Positions 27,358-36,573 of a DNA stretch of 64,000 bases are shown here, in pieces. The notes beneath the pieces were generated by a model. The model saw nothing but the letters and a program-made list of their open reading frames with translations, did not search any database and had not been told where the DNA came from. Positions within the stretch are counted from its first letter, which is position 1, and every line of letters begins with the position of its first letter. Made by a program: the position numbers and the translations under genes. Origin of the DNA: Dyella amyloliquefaciens. Lineage in GTDB: Bacteria > Pseudomonadota > Gammaproteobacteria > Xanthomonadales > Rhodanobacteraceae. The stretch is taken from contig NZ_SAYT01000001.1 in the NCBI RefSeq assembly GCF_004296575.1, positions 186,001 through 250,000 on the forward strand, in the 5' to 3' direction.

Positions 27358-27834
27358 TTACTGCGGGTAGACGGGCAGGGCCGAGGTTTCCTTCAACTCG
27401 TCGACCACGATGATCGACTTGAGTGTGCCGACCAGGTCGATCGATACCAGCTTGCCCAGCAGCTCGCGAAAGTGGGGAATGTCGCGGGTATAGGTCTTGA
27501 GCAGGTAGTCGCCGTCGCCGGTGACCATGCTGCATTCCATGATCTCCGGCAGGTCCCTGACGAGCTGATGGAATGCGGACGCTTCCTCGGAGTGCTGCTT
27601 GAGCACGACGGTGACGTAGGCCTTCAACTTCAGCCCGAGCTTTTCAGGATCCAGCACGGCCGCGTATCGGCGGATCACTCCCATCTCCTGGAGTTGCTTC
27701 ACTCGCCGCGAGCATTGCGAGTTGGAGCGGTAGACCCGCTCGGCGAGCTCGGCCATGGTCAGGTCCCCCTGCTCCTGGAGCTCCTGGAGGATCCGGACAT
27801 CGAAGGAATCAAGTTTGCTCTCGTTCGTATCCAT
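27358..27834 (-). CDS. Lrp/AsnC-family transcriptional regulator
   Basis: A 158-residue Lrp-type protein. The N-terminal winged HTH is LDSFDVRILQELQEQGDLTM, AELAERVYRSNSQCSRRVKQ and LQEMGVIRRY. The C-terminal RAM ligand domain has MVTGDGDYLLKTYTRDIPHF. These proteins form octamers and respond to amino acids. It is divergent from the symporter-aminotransferase-RidA operon, with a palindrome at 27920-27940 between them. It is therefore the likely local regulator of amino-acid uptake and catabolism. Confidence 0.92.
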   Translation of the reverse strand: MDTNESKLDSFDVRILQELQEQGDLTMAELAERVYRSNSQCSRRVKQLQEMGVIRRYAAVLDPEKLGLKLKAYVTVVLKQHSEEASAFHQLVRDLPEIMECSMVTGDGDYLLKTYTRDIPHFRELLGKLVSIDLVGTLKSIIVVDELKETSALPVYPQ

Positions 27835-27919
27835 GGCTGTCGCACTGCACCAAAGTGGGGTGAAAAAACTTTACTGTTCTTGGGTACATTTCGTGAAAAA
27901 AATACACGTATGGCCCATA

Positions 27920-27940
27920 GGTGTGCCTGAAATGCACACC
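27920..27940. promoter_or_regulatory. Candidate operator palindrome between lrp-type gene and symporter operon
   Basis: GGTGTGC-CTGAAAT-GCACACC is a perfect 7-bp inverted repeat. It extends to 10 bp with one mismatch (ATAGGTGTGC against GCACACCCAT). It lies in the AT-rich divergent region (27835-28070), beside GAAAAAAATACACG. The position suggests a binding site for the Lrp-type regulator. Confidence 0.55.
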
Positions 27941-28070
27941 CATTACGGGTCTGCACGAATAAATTTGCAAGTGTCGGAATAGCCTCTTGGCCGTTTCACT
28001 CTGTCTCCATGTCCCGTGAGATTTGCACTCGGGGCGTGTGCGAAGGGTGGCGTGGTCCGAGCACACTTCC

Positions 28071-29537
28071 ATGCAACAGGGTGGACGATTGTCGGTGGAG
28101 CAGATCTTGAAAGCGGGTGGCGAAGTTGCGGCGGCAGTGACCAAGGGGCCGCACGATGCGAGCGCAGTGCACTCTCCGGTGCGTGCGAGCTTGCCGCTGC
28201 GCATCAAGGGCGGCTGGGCGCTGGGTGAAATCGGCCTGGCCAGCTACGTGGCGATTCTCGCCATGTATCTCCTGTACTTCATGACGGATGTACTGCACAT
28301 CTCGGCCGCCTATGCGGGCGTGCTGCTGCTCATCCCGCGCGTCTGGAACATCGTCATCGATCCGATCGTCGGTCAGATATCGGATCGAACCTCGACCCGC
28401 TACGGCCGTCGGCGCCCCTTCCTGATCGGTGGCGCCGCGCTGTGGGGTATCGGTTTTGCGCTCATCTTCAGCATGCCGCGTCTGGATGGTGGCTGGCTGT
28501 TCGGTCTGGCGTTCCTGGCGGTCTTCCTGATCACCAACACCGGGTTGAGCATCTACCAGGTGCCGTACTGTGCGATGGCCACGGAGATGACCGAGGACTA
28601 CGCGGAGCGCATTTCGCTGGTCAGCTGGAAGAACGTCGTTGCGCGACTGTCGGTGCTTGGCGGCGTTGCGCTGGCTCCGCGCGTGGTGCAGCTGATGTCG
28701 GTGCCCGCGGACGGCTATCGCCTGATGGGCATGGTCTTCGGAAGCGTCATCCTTATCAGTGGCATCGTCGCGTTCTGGGCCACGTCGGGTGCGCGCAGCA
28801 CGACGTCGCATCGCAAGGAGCCCGCGACGCTTCGCGAGCAGCTTGCGGCCACGCGGGCGAATCGGCCCTTCCTGGTGCTGATCTTTTCCTACGCCATTTA
28901 TTTCCTTGGCCAGCTGCCGTTCGTTGGCCTCCTCGTCTATTACGTCACGGTCGTGCTGGGGCAGTCCGCTGCACTGGTGGGCGTGCTGTTTCCCATTGCG
29001 TCACTGACGTCCGCGATTGTCACGCCCTTGTGGGCCAAGGCCGCCGAGCGCTTCGGCAAGCGGCGCATGTGCATGCTTAGCTGGGGTGGCGCGGGGCTTG
29101 CCTGGACCGCGCCACTATTCATTCCCGACAGCATGCACTGGCTGATCTATCCCGCGATGGTGGTGGTCGGCATTTTTCAGGCGGGCGGCGATCTGCTGCC
29201 GAGCGCCATGGTCCCCGATGTGGTGGACGTCGACGAACTCGTCAGCGGAGAGCGACGGGAAGGCGCCATCTACGGCTTGTGGGTTTCCCAGCAACAGACC
29301 GTGCTTGCCCTGGGTGGATTGGTCACCGGTCTGGCACTGGCGATCATCGGTTACGACGGCCATGTCGAACATGCAGGCCCCGGTATCGGCATGGGGATCC
29401 GCATCGCCATGACGCTGCCTTCGTGCGCGCTGGCCTTCCTCGCCGTGGCGTGTCTCACCCGCTACCACTTGCCCGAGGCCGAACTACAGGCCATGCGACA
29501 GAAGCAGGTCGCGGTCAGCGGGCGTGAAAACGCGTGA
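28071..29537 (+). CDS. MFS/GPH-family cation symporter
   Basis: A 488-residue transporter of the glycoside-pentoside-hexuronide:cation (MelB-like) family with about 12 membrane helices. Family marks are IPRVWNIVIDPIVGQISDRT, then STRYGRRRPFLIGG, and the central loop QVPYCAMATEMTEDYAERIS. The ATG at 28071 is used; an earlier TTG at 28023 is possible. Classical members import sugars. Here it sits first in an operon with an aminotransferase and RidA proteins, so an amino acid, dipeptide or amino sugar is a better guess. It runs into the aminotransferase gene. Confidence 0.88.
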   Translation: MQQGGRLSVEQILKAGGEVAAAVTKGPHDASAVHSPVRASLPLRIKGGWALGEIGLASYVAILAMYLLYFMTDVLHISAAYAGVLLLIPRVWNIVIDPIVGQISDRTSTRYGRRRPFLIGGAALWGIGFALIFSMPRLDGGWLFGLAFLAVFLITNTGLSIYQVPYCAMATEMTEDYAERISLVSWKNVVARLSVLGGVALAPRVVQLMSVPADGYRLMGMVFGSVILISGIVAFWATSGARSTTSHRKEPATLREQLAATRANRPFLVLIFSYAIYFLGQLPFVGLLVYYVTVVLGQSAALVGVLFPIASLTSAIVTPLWAKAAERFGKRRMCMLSWGGAGLAWTAPLFIPDSMHWLIYPAMVVVGIFQAGGDLLPSAMVPDVVDVDELVSGERREGAIYGLWVSQQQTVLALGGLVTGLALAIIGYDGHVEHAGPGIGMGIRIAMTLPSCALAFLAVACLTRYHLPEAELQAMRQKQVAVSGRENA

Positions 29538-29637
29538 CCCCATCGATTTCCCATCAGGCCGGCTCGGTCGAGCCAGGGCGCCCGCGCTCCGATCGTCGGC
29601 AGCCTCCCTGGTCCCTGCTCGTTATGTCCACCAGCCA

Positions 29638-30840
29638 ATGCCGAACCCCGTCGCGCGCCGAGACCCCAGTATCTCTATGTTGAAACCTCGCTCGAACGAT
29701 CCCTCCAAGCCGACGGCTACCTACACCGAGTGGTGTCGCGCCGTCGTGCAGGCTGCCGGGACCGACTCCAGGGTCAATCTGCTGTTCGACAGCACCATCG
29801 AAGAGCCTTCAGAGCTACTTCGCGACAAGGTGCGCAACGCCTTCACGGGCGATGCGAATCCGCACTACCGCAGCGTATTCGCGCGGGGAAATCCCGATGT
29901 GATCTCGGCCATTGCCGAGCGCTACGGCGTGGAATCGCAGTGGATCACCTGCACGACCGGGTGCAGCAGTGCGCTGTCGATCATCTACCGCGCGTTTCTC
30001 GGCGCGGGAACCCATGTGATCGTGGAACGTCCGTATTTCGATCTGTTCCCGGATCTCGGCAAGAACTGCGGAGCACAGATCAGCTACGTCGATCGCACGG
30101 GCCCCACGTTCGAACTGGACGTGAGCCGCATCGTGAGCCAGATCCGCGCCGATACGCGCCTGATCGTCGTCACCAACCTGCATAACCCCACGGGGGCTGC
30201 ACTGAGCGACGCGTCGCTGACCGAGCTTGCCATCGTGGCGGAGCGCGCCGGTGTCACCGTGGTGGTGGATGAGGTCTACGCCGACTTCATTACCGACGGC
30301 TCGCGTTCCGGCGCGGCTGCGCGTTTGTCGCCGGCACTGGTGAGCACGGGCAGTCTGTCGAAGGTGTATGGCCTGTTCGCCTTGCGCTGCGGTTGGATCA
30401 TTGCGCAGAAGGCGGCCCGTGAACGCATCCAGGCGGTCTACGACCGCTATGAGCTGGGCGTGTCGAAGGTCACCCACGCGGTGGCGGCATCGGTCTTCGA
30501 TGACATGGCGCCATTTGAAAAACACTGGCGCGACATCCTGGCTGCCAATCGCCCGCTCATGCTCGAGCAGGCAGGGATCCTGGAAGCGGAAGAACTTTTG
30601 GCCGGTCCCGTGCCGACGTTTGGCTGCATGTACTTCCCGCGTCTGCTGGTGAGTCATGACGACATGGCTGTCGCCCATTTTCTTTGGGAGACGGAACGTC
30701 TTGCGGTGGCGCCGGGCAGCTACTTCGGGCGCCCCGGGCATCTGCGCCTGGGTTTTGGCAAGAGCACCGCGCACATCAAGGATGGTCTGGACCGGCTTCG
30801 GGCGGGCCTGCTCCGTTACCGCGTTCAACAGTCCGTGTGA
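29638..30840 (+). CDS. PLP-dependent class I/II aminotransferase
   Basis: A fold-type I aminotransferase of about 400 residues. NLHNPTGAAL binds cofactor and substrate carboxylate, VVVDEVYADF holds the Asp that pairs with the pyridine nitrogen, and SLSKVYGLFALRCGW carries the PLP lysine (about Lys242). LRLGFG near the end holds the substrate-binding Arg. Start is uncertain: ATG 29638 is used, ATG 29677 is as good, and the frame is open to GTG 29524. There is no signal peptide, so it is cytosolic. RidA lies next in the operon, matching an enzyme that releases enamine/imine intermediates. Confidence 0.88.
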   Translation: MPNPVARRDPSISMLKPRSNDPSKPTATYTEWCRAVVQAAGTDSRVNLLFDSTIEEPSELLRDKVRNAFTGDANPHYRSVFARGNPDVISAIAERYGVESQWITCTTGCSSALSIIYRAFLGAGTHVIVERPYFDLFPDLGKNCGAQISYVDRTGPTFELDVSRIVSQIRADTRLIVVTNLHNPTGAALSDASLTELAIVAERAGVTVVVDEVYADFITDGSRSGAAARLSPALVSTGSLSKVYGLFALRCGWIIAQKAARERIQAVYDRYELGVSKVTHAVAASVFDDMAPFEKHWRDILAANRPLMLEQAGILEAEELLAGPVPTFGCMYFPRLLVSHDDMAVAHFLWETERLAVAPGSYFGRPGHLRLGFGKSTAHIKDGLDRLRAGLLRYRVQQSV

Positions 30841-30855
30841 CCCGGAAGCATTCGT

Positions 30856-31341
30856 ATGAGTCAGATTGAATCGCGCCTGGCCTCGCTCGGCTTGCAACTT
30901 CCGCCGGCCATCGTGGCTCCCGGCGGTGTCGCGTTGCCGTTCAAGTTCGCCCATGTGGTTGGCAATCGCGTGCTGTTCTCGGGTCACGGCCCCCAGGGCC
31001 CGGATGGCCGCATGGAAGGGCCGCTGGGCAAAGTGGGAACGGACCTTTCCGTGCAGGAGGGTTACCACGCCGCGCGCCTGGTGGCGCTGTCGGTGCTGGG
31101 CAGCCTGAAGCGCGCCATCGGTGATCTGGATCGCGTGGAAGCCTGGGGTCGCGTGCTGGGCCTGGTCAATTCCGCGCCGGGCTTCATTCGCCAGCCTGAG
31201 GTGATAAACGGATTCTCCGACCTGATTCTCGCGCTGTATGGAAGTGAACGAGGTGCACATGCGCGCAGTGCGGTCGGCATGGCGGAATTGCCCTTCAACA
31301 TTCCCGTAGAGATCGAAGGCGAGCTCACGCTCAAGTCCTGA
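30856..31341 (+). CDS. RidA-family protein (cytosolic)
   Basis: A 161-residue RidA/YjgF/UK114-family protein of the longer subgroup. FAHVVGNRVLFSGHGPQGPD begins the strand pattern, QEGYHAARLVALSVLGSLKR is the central helix, and ARSAVGMAELPFNIPVEIEG the end with a conserved acidic site. RidA proteins hydrolyse reactive enamines/imines such as 2-aminoacrylate made by PLP enzymes. It lies 15 nt behind the aminotransferase gene and 44 nt ahead of a second, exported RidA. Confidence 0.9.
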   Translation: MSQIESRLASLGLQLPPAIVAPGGVALPFKFAHVVGNRVLFSGHGPQGPDGRMEGPLGKVGTDLSVQEGYHAARLVALSVLGSLKRAIGDLDRVEAWGRVLGLVNSAPGFIRQPEVINGFSDLILALYGSERGAHARSAVGMAELPFNIPVEIEGELTLKS

Positions 31342-31385
31342 GGCCTCCACGGTCGCTGCGTTCCTTCACCCAGGAGACCCATCCC

Positions 31386-31862
31386 ATGTCTCGTCCCAAC
31401 GTTCGAATGCTGGTTGTCGCCGCCGTCGCCTATGTGTCGATGGGCGCGCTCGAGGTACATGCCGCGCCGGTGCAGGAGGATGTCACGCACTACGTCACGG
31501 GCGAGAGCAAGTATCCCTTCTCGCCTGCGGTGCGTGCGGGCAACACGGTGTATCTGTCCGGACAGATCGGCGGCGATGCCTCGGGCCTCGGCAAGGACTT
31601 CGAAACGCAGGCACGCATGGCCATGGACAACGTCATGTCGGCCGCCAAGCTCGCAGGCATGGGGCCGCAGAACCTCACCAAGTGCACGGTGATGCTTGCC
31701 GACATGAAGAACTGGGACACCTTCAACAAGATCTATCGCAGCTACTTCCAGCCCGGCAAGTTCCCGGCGCGCAGTGCATTCGGTGTCACGGGCCTCGCCC
31801 TGGGCGCGCAGCTTGAAGTGGAGTGCATGGGTTACGTGACCACGCCGGTGGCCTCGCACTGA
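31386..31862 (+). CDS. RidA-family protein with signal peptide (periplasmic)
   Basis: 158 residues: signal peptide MLVVAAVAYVSMGALEVHA, then a standard RidA domain (FSPAVRAGNTVYLSGQIGGD, QARMAMDNVMSAAKLAGMGP, FPARSAFGVTGLALGAQLEV, ECMGYV). The conserved Arg that binds substrate carboxylate is in FPARSAFGV and the Glu in LEVECM. RidA is normally cytosolic; here export suggests imine chemistry in the periplasm, perhaps from the Tat-exported PLP enzyme at 35166. GGAGACCC precedes the start. Confidence 0.88.
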   Translation: MSRPNVRMLVVAAVAYVSMGALEVHAAPVQEDVTHYVTGESKYPFSPAVRAGNTVYLSGQIGGDASGLGKDFETQARMAMDNVMSAAKLAGMGPQNLTKCTVMLADMKNWDTFNKIYRSYFQPGKFPARSAFGVTGLALGAQLEVECMGYVTTPVASH

Positions 31863-31903
31863 TGCATTCCCCATCCATGGATACCTGCACCCGGAACCAC
31901 ACC

Positions 31904-33418
31904 ATGAAGGCTTTGATGCTCGGGGCATTCGTTGCTTGCCTCGGCGTAACTGTTTCGTCCGTGCGCGCAGCGGACGCGCCGGACAGCGGCACGCAGCCCA
32001 ATGTCACGACCCATCATCGCGGCAAGTTCAACGGCAAGGCCGTGCGTTATGCCGTCGAAGTGGCGCCGACGCATGTGGGCAGCGGTGACAACGGTCCATC
32101 CGCCGACCTGGTGTCGGTGTCGTACGTGGCCGAAGGCATCAAGCGCGAGCAGGATCGTCCGGTGATGTTCGTGTTCAACGGCGGCCCGATCACGGCGTCG
32201 GTCTACCTGCACATGCTGGGACTCGGCCCGCGCCGGCTGGTCACGCCCAGCGACGTCAATGCGGACATTCCGCCCACGCCGCTGGCCGACAATCCGTCGT
32301 CGCCGCTGGATGCCACCGATCTGGTGTTCTTCGATCCGGCAGGCACCGGCTACAGCCGGGTGGCCTCCGGAACCTCGCCCAGCGCCTACTTCTCGGTGGA
32401 CGCGGACGCGGAACAGTTCACGCAGTTCGTGCAGGCATGGCTGAAGGCGCACGGTCGCGAAGCGTCGCCCGTCTATCTCTACGGTGAGAGCTACGGCACG
32501 TTGCGAGCGGCCGCCGCTGCGCAAAAGCTCAGCCACCTGAAGACGCCGGTGCAGTTGAGCGGCGTGTTCCTGCAGGGGCAGGCGCTCAACATCATCGAGA
32601 TCTCGCAGCGCCACGACAACATCATCAGCTACACCGTGTCGTTGCCCACGCTGGCCGCGCTGGGCTGGTTCCACGGGAAGGTGGACCACACGGGCAAGAC
32701 CTTCCAGCAGCATCTGGACGAGTCGCGCGACTTCGCGCAGAACGTCTACATGCCGGCGCTGTTCAAGGGCGGCAACCTCGATCCGAAGGAGCGCGATGCC
32801 GTCGCCGCGAAGCTGGAAGCCCTGACGGGCCTGCCGGCATCTGTGTTCCTGGCGAATGATTTGAAGGTATCCAAGGTCCAGTACCGCGCACTGCTGTTCA
32901 AGGATCAGAACGAGCTGCTGTCCGCCAACGATGGCCGCTACAAGGCGCTCATCACCAAGGACGATCCGCATCCGGACGGCTCGGAAAAGGTCATGAAGGC
33001 GGCCGAAGCCGCGTACGCCAAGTACGCCAAAGATGAGCTGGGCGTGCAGACCGGTTACGTCTACCGCAGCCGCGCGGGCGTCGAGAACATGGATCTGTGG
33101 GGTTGGGGCGCCAAGAGTCCGTTTGGCGACTGGCCCTACATGGCGATGATCAAGGACGCCATGAAGCTGAAGCCGCAGCTTCGCGTGGTGATCGGCCAGG
33201 GCTACTTCGACACGCTCACGACCACCGGTGCGACGGACTACGCCGTTGCGCAGTCCGGCTGGCCGAAGGATCGCGTGCGCGTCGCGTACTACGAGTCGGG
33301 CCACATGGCCTACACGGTTCAAAGCAGCCTCGAGCAGATGAGTCGTGATTTGCACGAACTGATTTCGCCGACGTCGTCGGCAACGGGCACCACCCCGCGC
33401 GCTGCGACCGCTCCCTGA
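31904..33418 (+). CDS. S10-family serine carboxypeptidase-like protein, exported (copy 1)
   Basis: 504 residues. The ATG at 31904 begins a clean signal peptide (MKALMLGAFVACLGVTVSSV, RA-A); earlier in-frame starts at 31862 and 31877 would put polar sequence in front. The nucleophile is GESYG (Ser196), the probable Asp lies in GQGYFDTLTT and the His in ESGHMAYTV. The oxyanion segment reads FNGGPITAS (91-99) where S10 enzymes and copy 2 have NGGPG. This may lower or alter activity. Likely role: removal of C-terminal residues from periplasmic peptides. Copy 2 follows after 66 nt. Confidence 0.87.
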   Translation: MKALMLGAFVACLGVTVSSVRAADAPDSGTQPNVTTHHRGKFNGKAVRYAVEVAPTHVGSGDNGPSADLVSVSYVAEGIKREQDRPVMFVFNGGPITASVYLHMLGLGPRRLVTPSDVNADIPPTPLADNPSSPLDATDLVFFDPAGTGYSRVASGTSPSAYFSVDADAEQFTQFVQAWLKAHGREASPVYLYGESYGTLRAAAAAQKLSHLKTPVQLSGVFLQGQALNIIEISQRHDNIISYTVSLPTLAALGWFHGKVDHTGKTFQQHLDESRDFAQNVYMPALFKGGNLDPKERDAVAAKLEALTGLPASVFLANDLKVSKVQYRALLFKDQNELLSANDGRYKALITKDDPHPDGSEKVMKAAEAAYAKYAKDELGVQTGYVYRSRAGVENMDLWGWGAKSPFGDWPYMAMIKDAMKLKPQLRVVIGQGYFDTLTTTGATDYAVAQSGWPKDRVRVAYYESGHMAYTVQSSLEQMSRDLHELISPTSSATGTTPRAATAP

Positions 33419-33484
33419 CCCCGCCTGGGGAGCGGTCGCATGCGACGCACGCATTCCATTTCACCCATCAGAAGAAGCCACACG

Positions 33485-34996
33485 ATGAAGCGATCGACCA
33501 GCACGGGCTTTTCCATCCCACGTCTTGGTGCCCTCGGCGTTGCCACGCTCCTGGCGTTCGGCACCTCGGCCATCGCATGCGCGGCGAACACGGTGGAGCC
33601 CTTGATCGCGCCGGTGACCACGACGCACAAGGTCACCATCGGTGGCGTCAAGGTGCCGTACAAGGCGACGTTTGCCGAACTGCCGCTGGGAGATGACAAG
33701 TCGCATCCCCAGGCCACGATGTCAGCGACCACGTACCTGCGGAGCGACGTGCGTGATGCATCGAAGCGGCCCGTGATCTTCGCGTTCAACGGTGGCCCCG
33801 GCGCCTCGTCGACACCGCTGCATCTGCATGCCCTGGGTCCGCGGATGGTGATGGATCCGGACAAGACCCATAAAGAGGCGTCGATTGTCGATAACGCCTA
33901 CAGCGTGCTCGATGCCGCCGATTTGGTCTTCATCGATCCGGTGGGCACGGGCCTCAGTCGGGTGATGCCGGGTGGCGATGGCAAGCCTTACTGGGGGCCG
34001 GACAGCGACGCGCAGCTCATCCTTGGCTTCATGCGTGACTGGCTCAAGGAGCATCACCGCGAGCAGTCCCCGGTCTTTGTCGCCGGCGAGAGCTATGGCG
34101 GCTATCGCCTGGGCACGATGATGAAGCTGCTGGGCGACCAGCAGGTGGCCGGCGTCATCCTGATCTCGCCCATGCTCGATCGCATCAGCATGGTGGACGC
34201 CAAGGGCAACGACCAGCCTTACATCAACGGCTTCCCGACGATGGCGGCTGCTGCATGGTTCCACCAGAAGGTGGATCGTCGCGGCCTCACGCTGGAAGCC
34301 TTCGTGGCGGAAGCGCAGGCCTTTGCCTCGAGCGATTACGCGGTGGCCCTGCAGCAGGGCGACAAGCTGCCGGCCACGCAACGCCACGAGCTTGCCCAAA
34401 AGATGGCCGGCTATATCGGGCTGCCGGCGGAGCGCATCGAACGCGCCGATCTTCGCGTCAACAGCGAGGACTACCTCAACGAACTGCTCGCCGACCAGGG
34501 ACTGCGCCTCGGTCGCCTGGACACGCGTGAAACCGGACCGTTGCACGCGGCGGCGCCCAAGGGCGTGCCCACCAACGACCCCTCGCTGCATGTGAGCCAG
34601 AAGGTCGGCATCAACGACCGCTACTTCCGCGACGAGCTGCACGTGCCGACCGATCGCCGCTACGTCGGCGTCAACTTCCAGGTCAACGCCATCTGGAACT
34701 GGACCGACGACAAGGGTGACCAGCCGGGACCGCGCTTCTACTTCAACTCCGCTCCCTTCATCGGCGACGCGGCAGCGAAGCGGCCCGGCATGAAGATCCT
34801 GCTTGCGGGCGGCCTGTTCGACATGGCCACGCCCTGGGGCGCGGCCCGCTATGTGATGGACCATGCAGGCATTCCCGCCGGACGCCTGACGGAAGCCGGC
34901 TTCGCATCCGGTCACTCGCCCTACGGCGACCCGGAAACGCTCAAGGCCTTCTCGTCGCAGTTGCACAGCTTCATCAAGAGCACGGCCGCGCCATGA
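33485..34996 (+). CDS. S10-family serine carboxypeptidase-like protein, exported (copy 2)
   Basis: 503 residues with signal peptide (PRLGALGVATLLAFGTSAIA, CAA). Canonical oxyanion motif FNGGPGASS (101-109), nucleophile GESYGG (Ser203), Asp in GGLFDMATPW, His in FASGHSPYG. It is similar in layout to copy 1 but clearly diverged, so the pair is an old duplication with possible division of substrates. Expected to act as a carboxypeptidase in the periplasm. The next gene starts 170 nt on; a small frame overlapping the end (34993-35175) has no support. Confidence 0.9.
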   Translation: MKRSTSTGFSIPRLGALGVATLLAFGTSAIACAANTVEPLIAPVTTTHKVTIGGVKVPYKATFAELPLGDDKSHPQATMSATTYLRSDVRDASKRPVIFAFNGGPGASSTPLHLHALGPRMVMDPDKTHKEASIVDNAYSVLDAADLVFIDPVGTGLSRVMPGGDGKPYWGPDSDAQLILGFMRDWLKEHHREQSPVFVAGESYGGYRLGTMMKLLGDQQVAGVILISPMLDRISMVDAKGNDQPYINGFPTMAAAAWFHQKVDRRGLTLEAFVAEAQAFASSDYAVALQQGDKLPATQRHELAQKMAGYIGLPAERIERADLRVNSEDYLNELLADQGLRLGRLDTRETGPLHAAAPKGVPTNDPSLHVSQKVGINDRYFRDELHVPTDRRYVGVNFQVNAIWNWTDDKGDQPGPRFYFNSAPFIGDAAAKRPGMKILLAGGLFDMATPWGAARYVMDHAGIPAGRLTEAGFASGHSPYGDPETLKAFSSQLHSFIKSTAAP

Positions 34997-35165
34997 CGGC
35001 CGCGACGTCCCTGGCCATCACGCCACGCGCGAGCCGACGCGTACCTCGCCAGAAGGCGAGGCCGTCGGGTCGGCCCGTCGATGCCGAGCGGTTGAGGGAC
35101 GAAGCAGCCGTGGCGCTTGCACTGCGCACCTTCACCCTTTCCTTCGGCCTGCAAAGGAAGAAGTC

Positions 35166-36428
35166 ATGCAAATGAATCGACGGAACTTCCTGGCCGCTGC
35201 CGGGCTCGCCGCCACCTCGCCGCTGTATGCACGCGCCGCGGCTCCCGTGGTAGCGGGCGCGGACATGAAGGGCTTGCCCACCATCAAGGGACTCGGCGGC
35301 ATCGAGTTCTACAAGAGCGATCGCGCGTATCTCGACTCGGGATCGATGCATCCCATCAGCGTGGGATCGCATGCAACGCTTGATGCGTACCTGGCCGACC
35401 GCATGGGCGACCCGCGCAGCACGTCGTATCACCAGGATCCCATTCGCGATCGCGTGCTCGGCAACTTCGCGCAGATGATCAACGCCGATCGCTCCGAAGT
35501 GACCCTGGTGCAGAGTACGACCGCCGGCGAACAGCTGGTACTTCGTGCACTGGGCCTGCCGGCCGCGGGTGCACATGTCGTCACCGACACCATGCACTTC
35601 TTCGGCTCGTTCTACCTGTACGAGGCCATGGCCAAGCTCGGCGTGGATGTCACCTGGGTCCGGCCGAAGAACAATCGCATCGACCTGGACGACATCGAAG
35701 CGGCGGTGAAGAAGGGCACGAAGCTCGTGGCCATCTCGGCCGTCTCCACCTTCAACGGTTTCCAGCACGACCTGAAGCGGGTCTGCGAAATCGCGCATGC
35801 GAAGGGTGCGCTGGTCTACGCCGACATCATCCATGCGGCAGGTTGCGTGCCGCTGGACGTCAAGGCAACGGGCGTCGATTTCGCTGCCTGTGCCAGCTAC
35901 AAGTGGCTGATGGGCGACTTCGGGCTGGGCTTCCTGTACGTGCGCAAGGATCGCCTCGCCGAGTTGCAGCATCCCGTGTGGGGCTACTACCAGCTCAACG
36001 CGTTCCAGAGCCATGTGTATCCGTACGATCCGCCCGGCGACGACGTGGCTGACTACGGTGTCCCTGAGGACGCCTCCGGCTACTTCATGTGGGGCACGTT
36101 TTCGCACATGGGCATCGGGCTGCTCGACTACTCGCTGGACTACATCCAGAAGGTGGGCGTGCCCGCGATCCAGGCCCACGCGAAGCCGCTCACGGACCAC
36201 CTCAAGACCGAGTTGCCGAAGCGTGGCTTCGAGCTGGTGACGCCGCTGGAGAGCACGGCACCGCTGGTGACCTTCGCTTACAAGGACGCGGCGAATCGCC
36301 TGCGTCCGAAGATGAAGGAAGCCAACGTGGACATCACGGTCAGTCGCAATCGCTTCCGCTTTTCGCCATCGGTGTTCAACACGATGGAGGACATCGATCG
36401 CGCGATGCATGCCCTGGGCACGGCGTGA
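35166..36428 (+). CDS. Tat-exported class V PLP-dependent enzyme
   Basis: 420 residues. The N-terminus MQMNRRNFLAAAGLAATSPL is a twin-arginine signal, used for proteins folded with cofactor. The class V aminotransferase/isopenicillin-N-epimerase fold shows QSTTAGEQLVLRALG for the phosphate, YADIIHAAG (Asp220, His223) for PLP, and SYKWLMGDFG with Lys246 as the Schiff-base lysine. AGGAAG lies 5 nt before the ATG. PvdN is a known Tat-exported enzyme of this class. Possible reactions are epimerisation, lyase or transamination of peptide-bound or free amino acids in the periplasm. It follows the two S10 peptidases. Confidence 0.9.
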   Translation: MQMNRRNFLAAAGLAATSPLYARAAAPVVAGADMKGLPTIKGLGGIEFYKSDRAYLDSGSMHPISVGSHATLDAYLADRMGDPRSTSYHQDPIRDRVLGNFAQMINADRSEVTLVQSTTAGEQLVLRALGLPAAGAHVVTDTMHFFGSFYLYEAMAKLGVDVTWVRPKNNRIDLDDIEAAVKKGTKLVAISAVSTFNGFQHDLKRVCEIAHAKGALVYADIIHAAGCVPLDVKATGVDFAACASYKWLMGDFGLGFLYVRKDRLAELQHPVWGYYQLNAFQSHVYPYDPPGDDVADYGVPEDASGYFMWGTFSHMGIGLLDYSLDYIQKVGVPAIQAHAKPLTDHLKTELPKRGFELVTPLESTAPLVTFAYKDAANRLRPKMKEANVDITVSRNRFRFSPSVFNTMEDIDRAMHALGTA

Positions 36429-36573
36429 GGCACGCCTGACCAGGAACTGCGGTTTGCGCCGGGGCGCGAGCCGCAGGGTGATCAACCAGCGGGTCATCCC
36501 CCTCCATGGGCGGGGGTGAGCCCGATTCATTCAAGCGGACCATGTGCCGCAAAGCACGGAGTGGGAGAGAGCG

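Noticed and set aside
29815-31350. 511-residue minus-strand frame
   Set aside because: Antisense to the aminotransferase and RidA genes, which carry clear motifs.
34993-35175. 60-residue frame between the S10 and class V genes
   Set aside because: It has an ATGA overlap but overlaps the strong ribosome site and start of the next gene; the composition is Arg/Ala-rich without a pattern.
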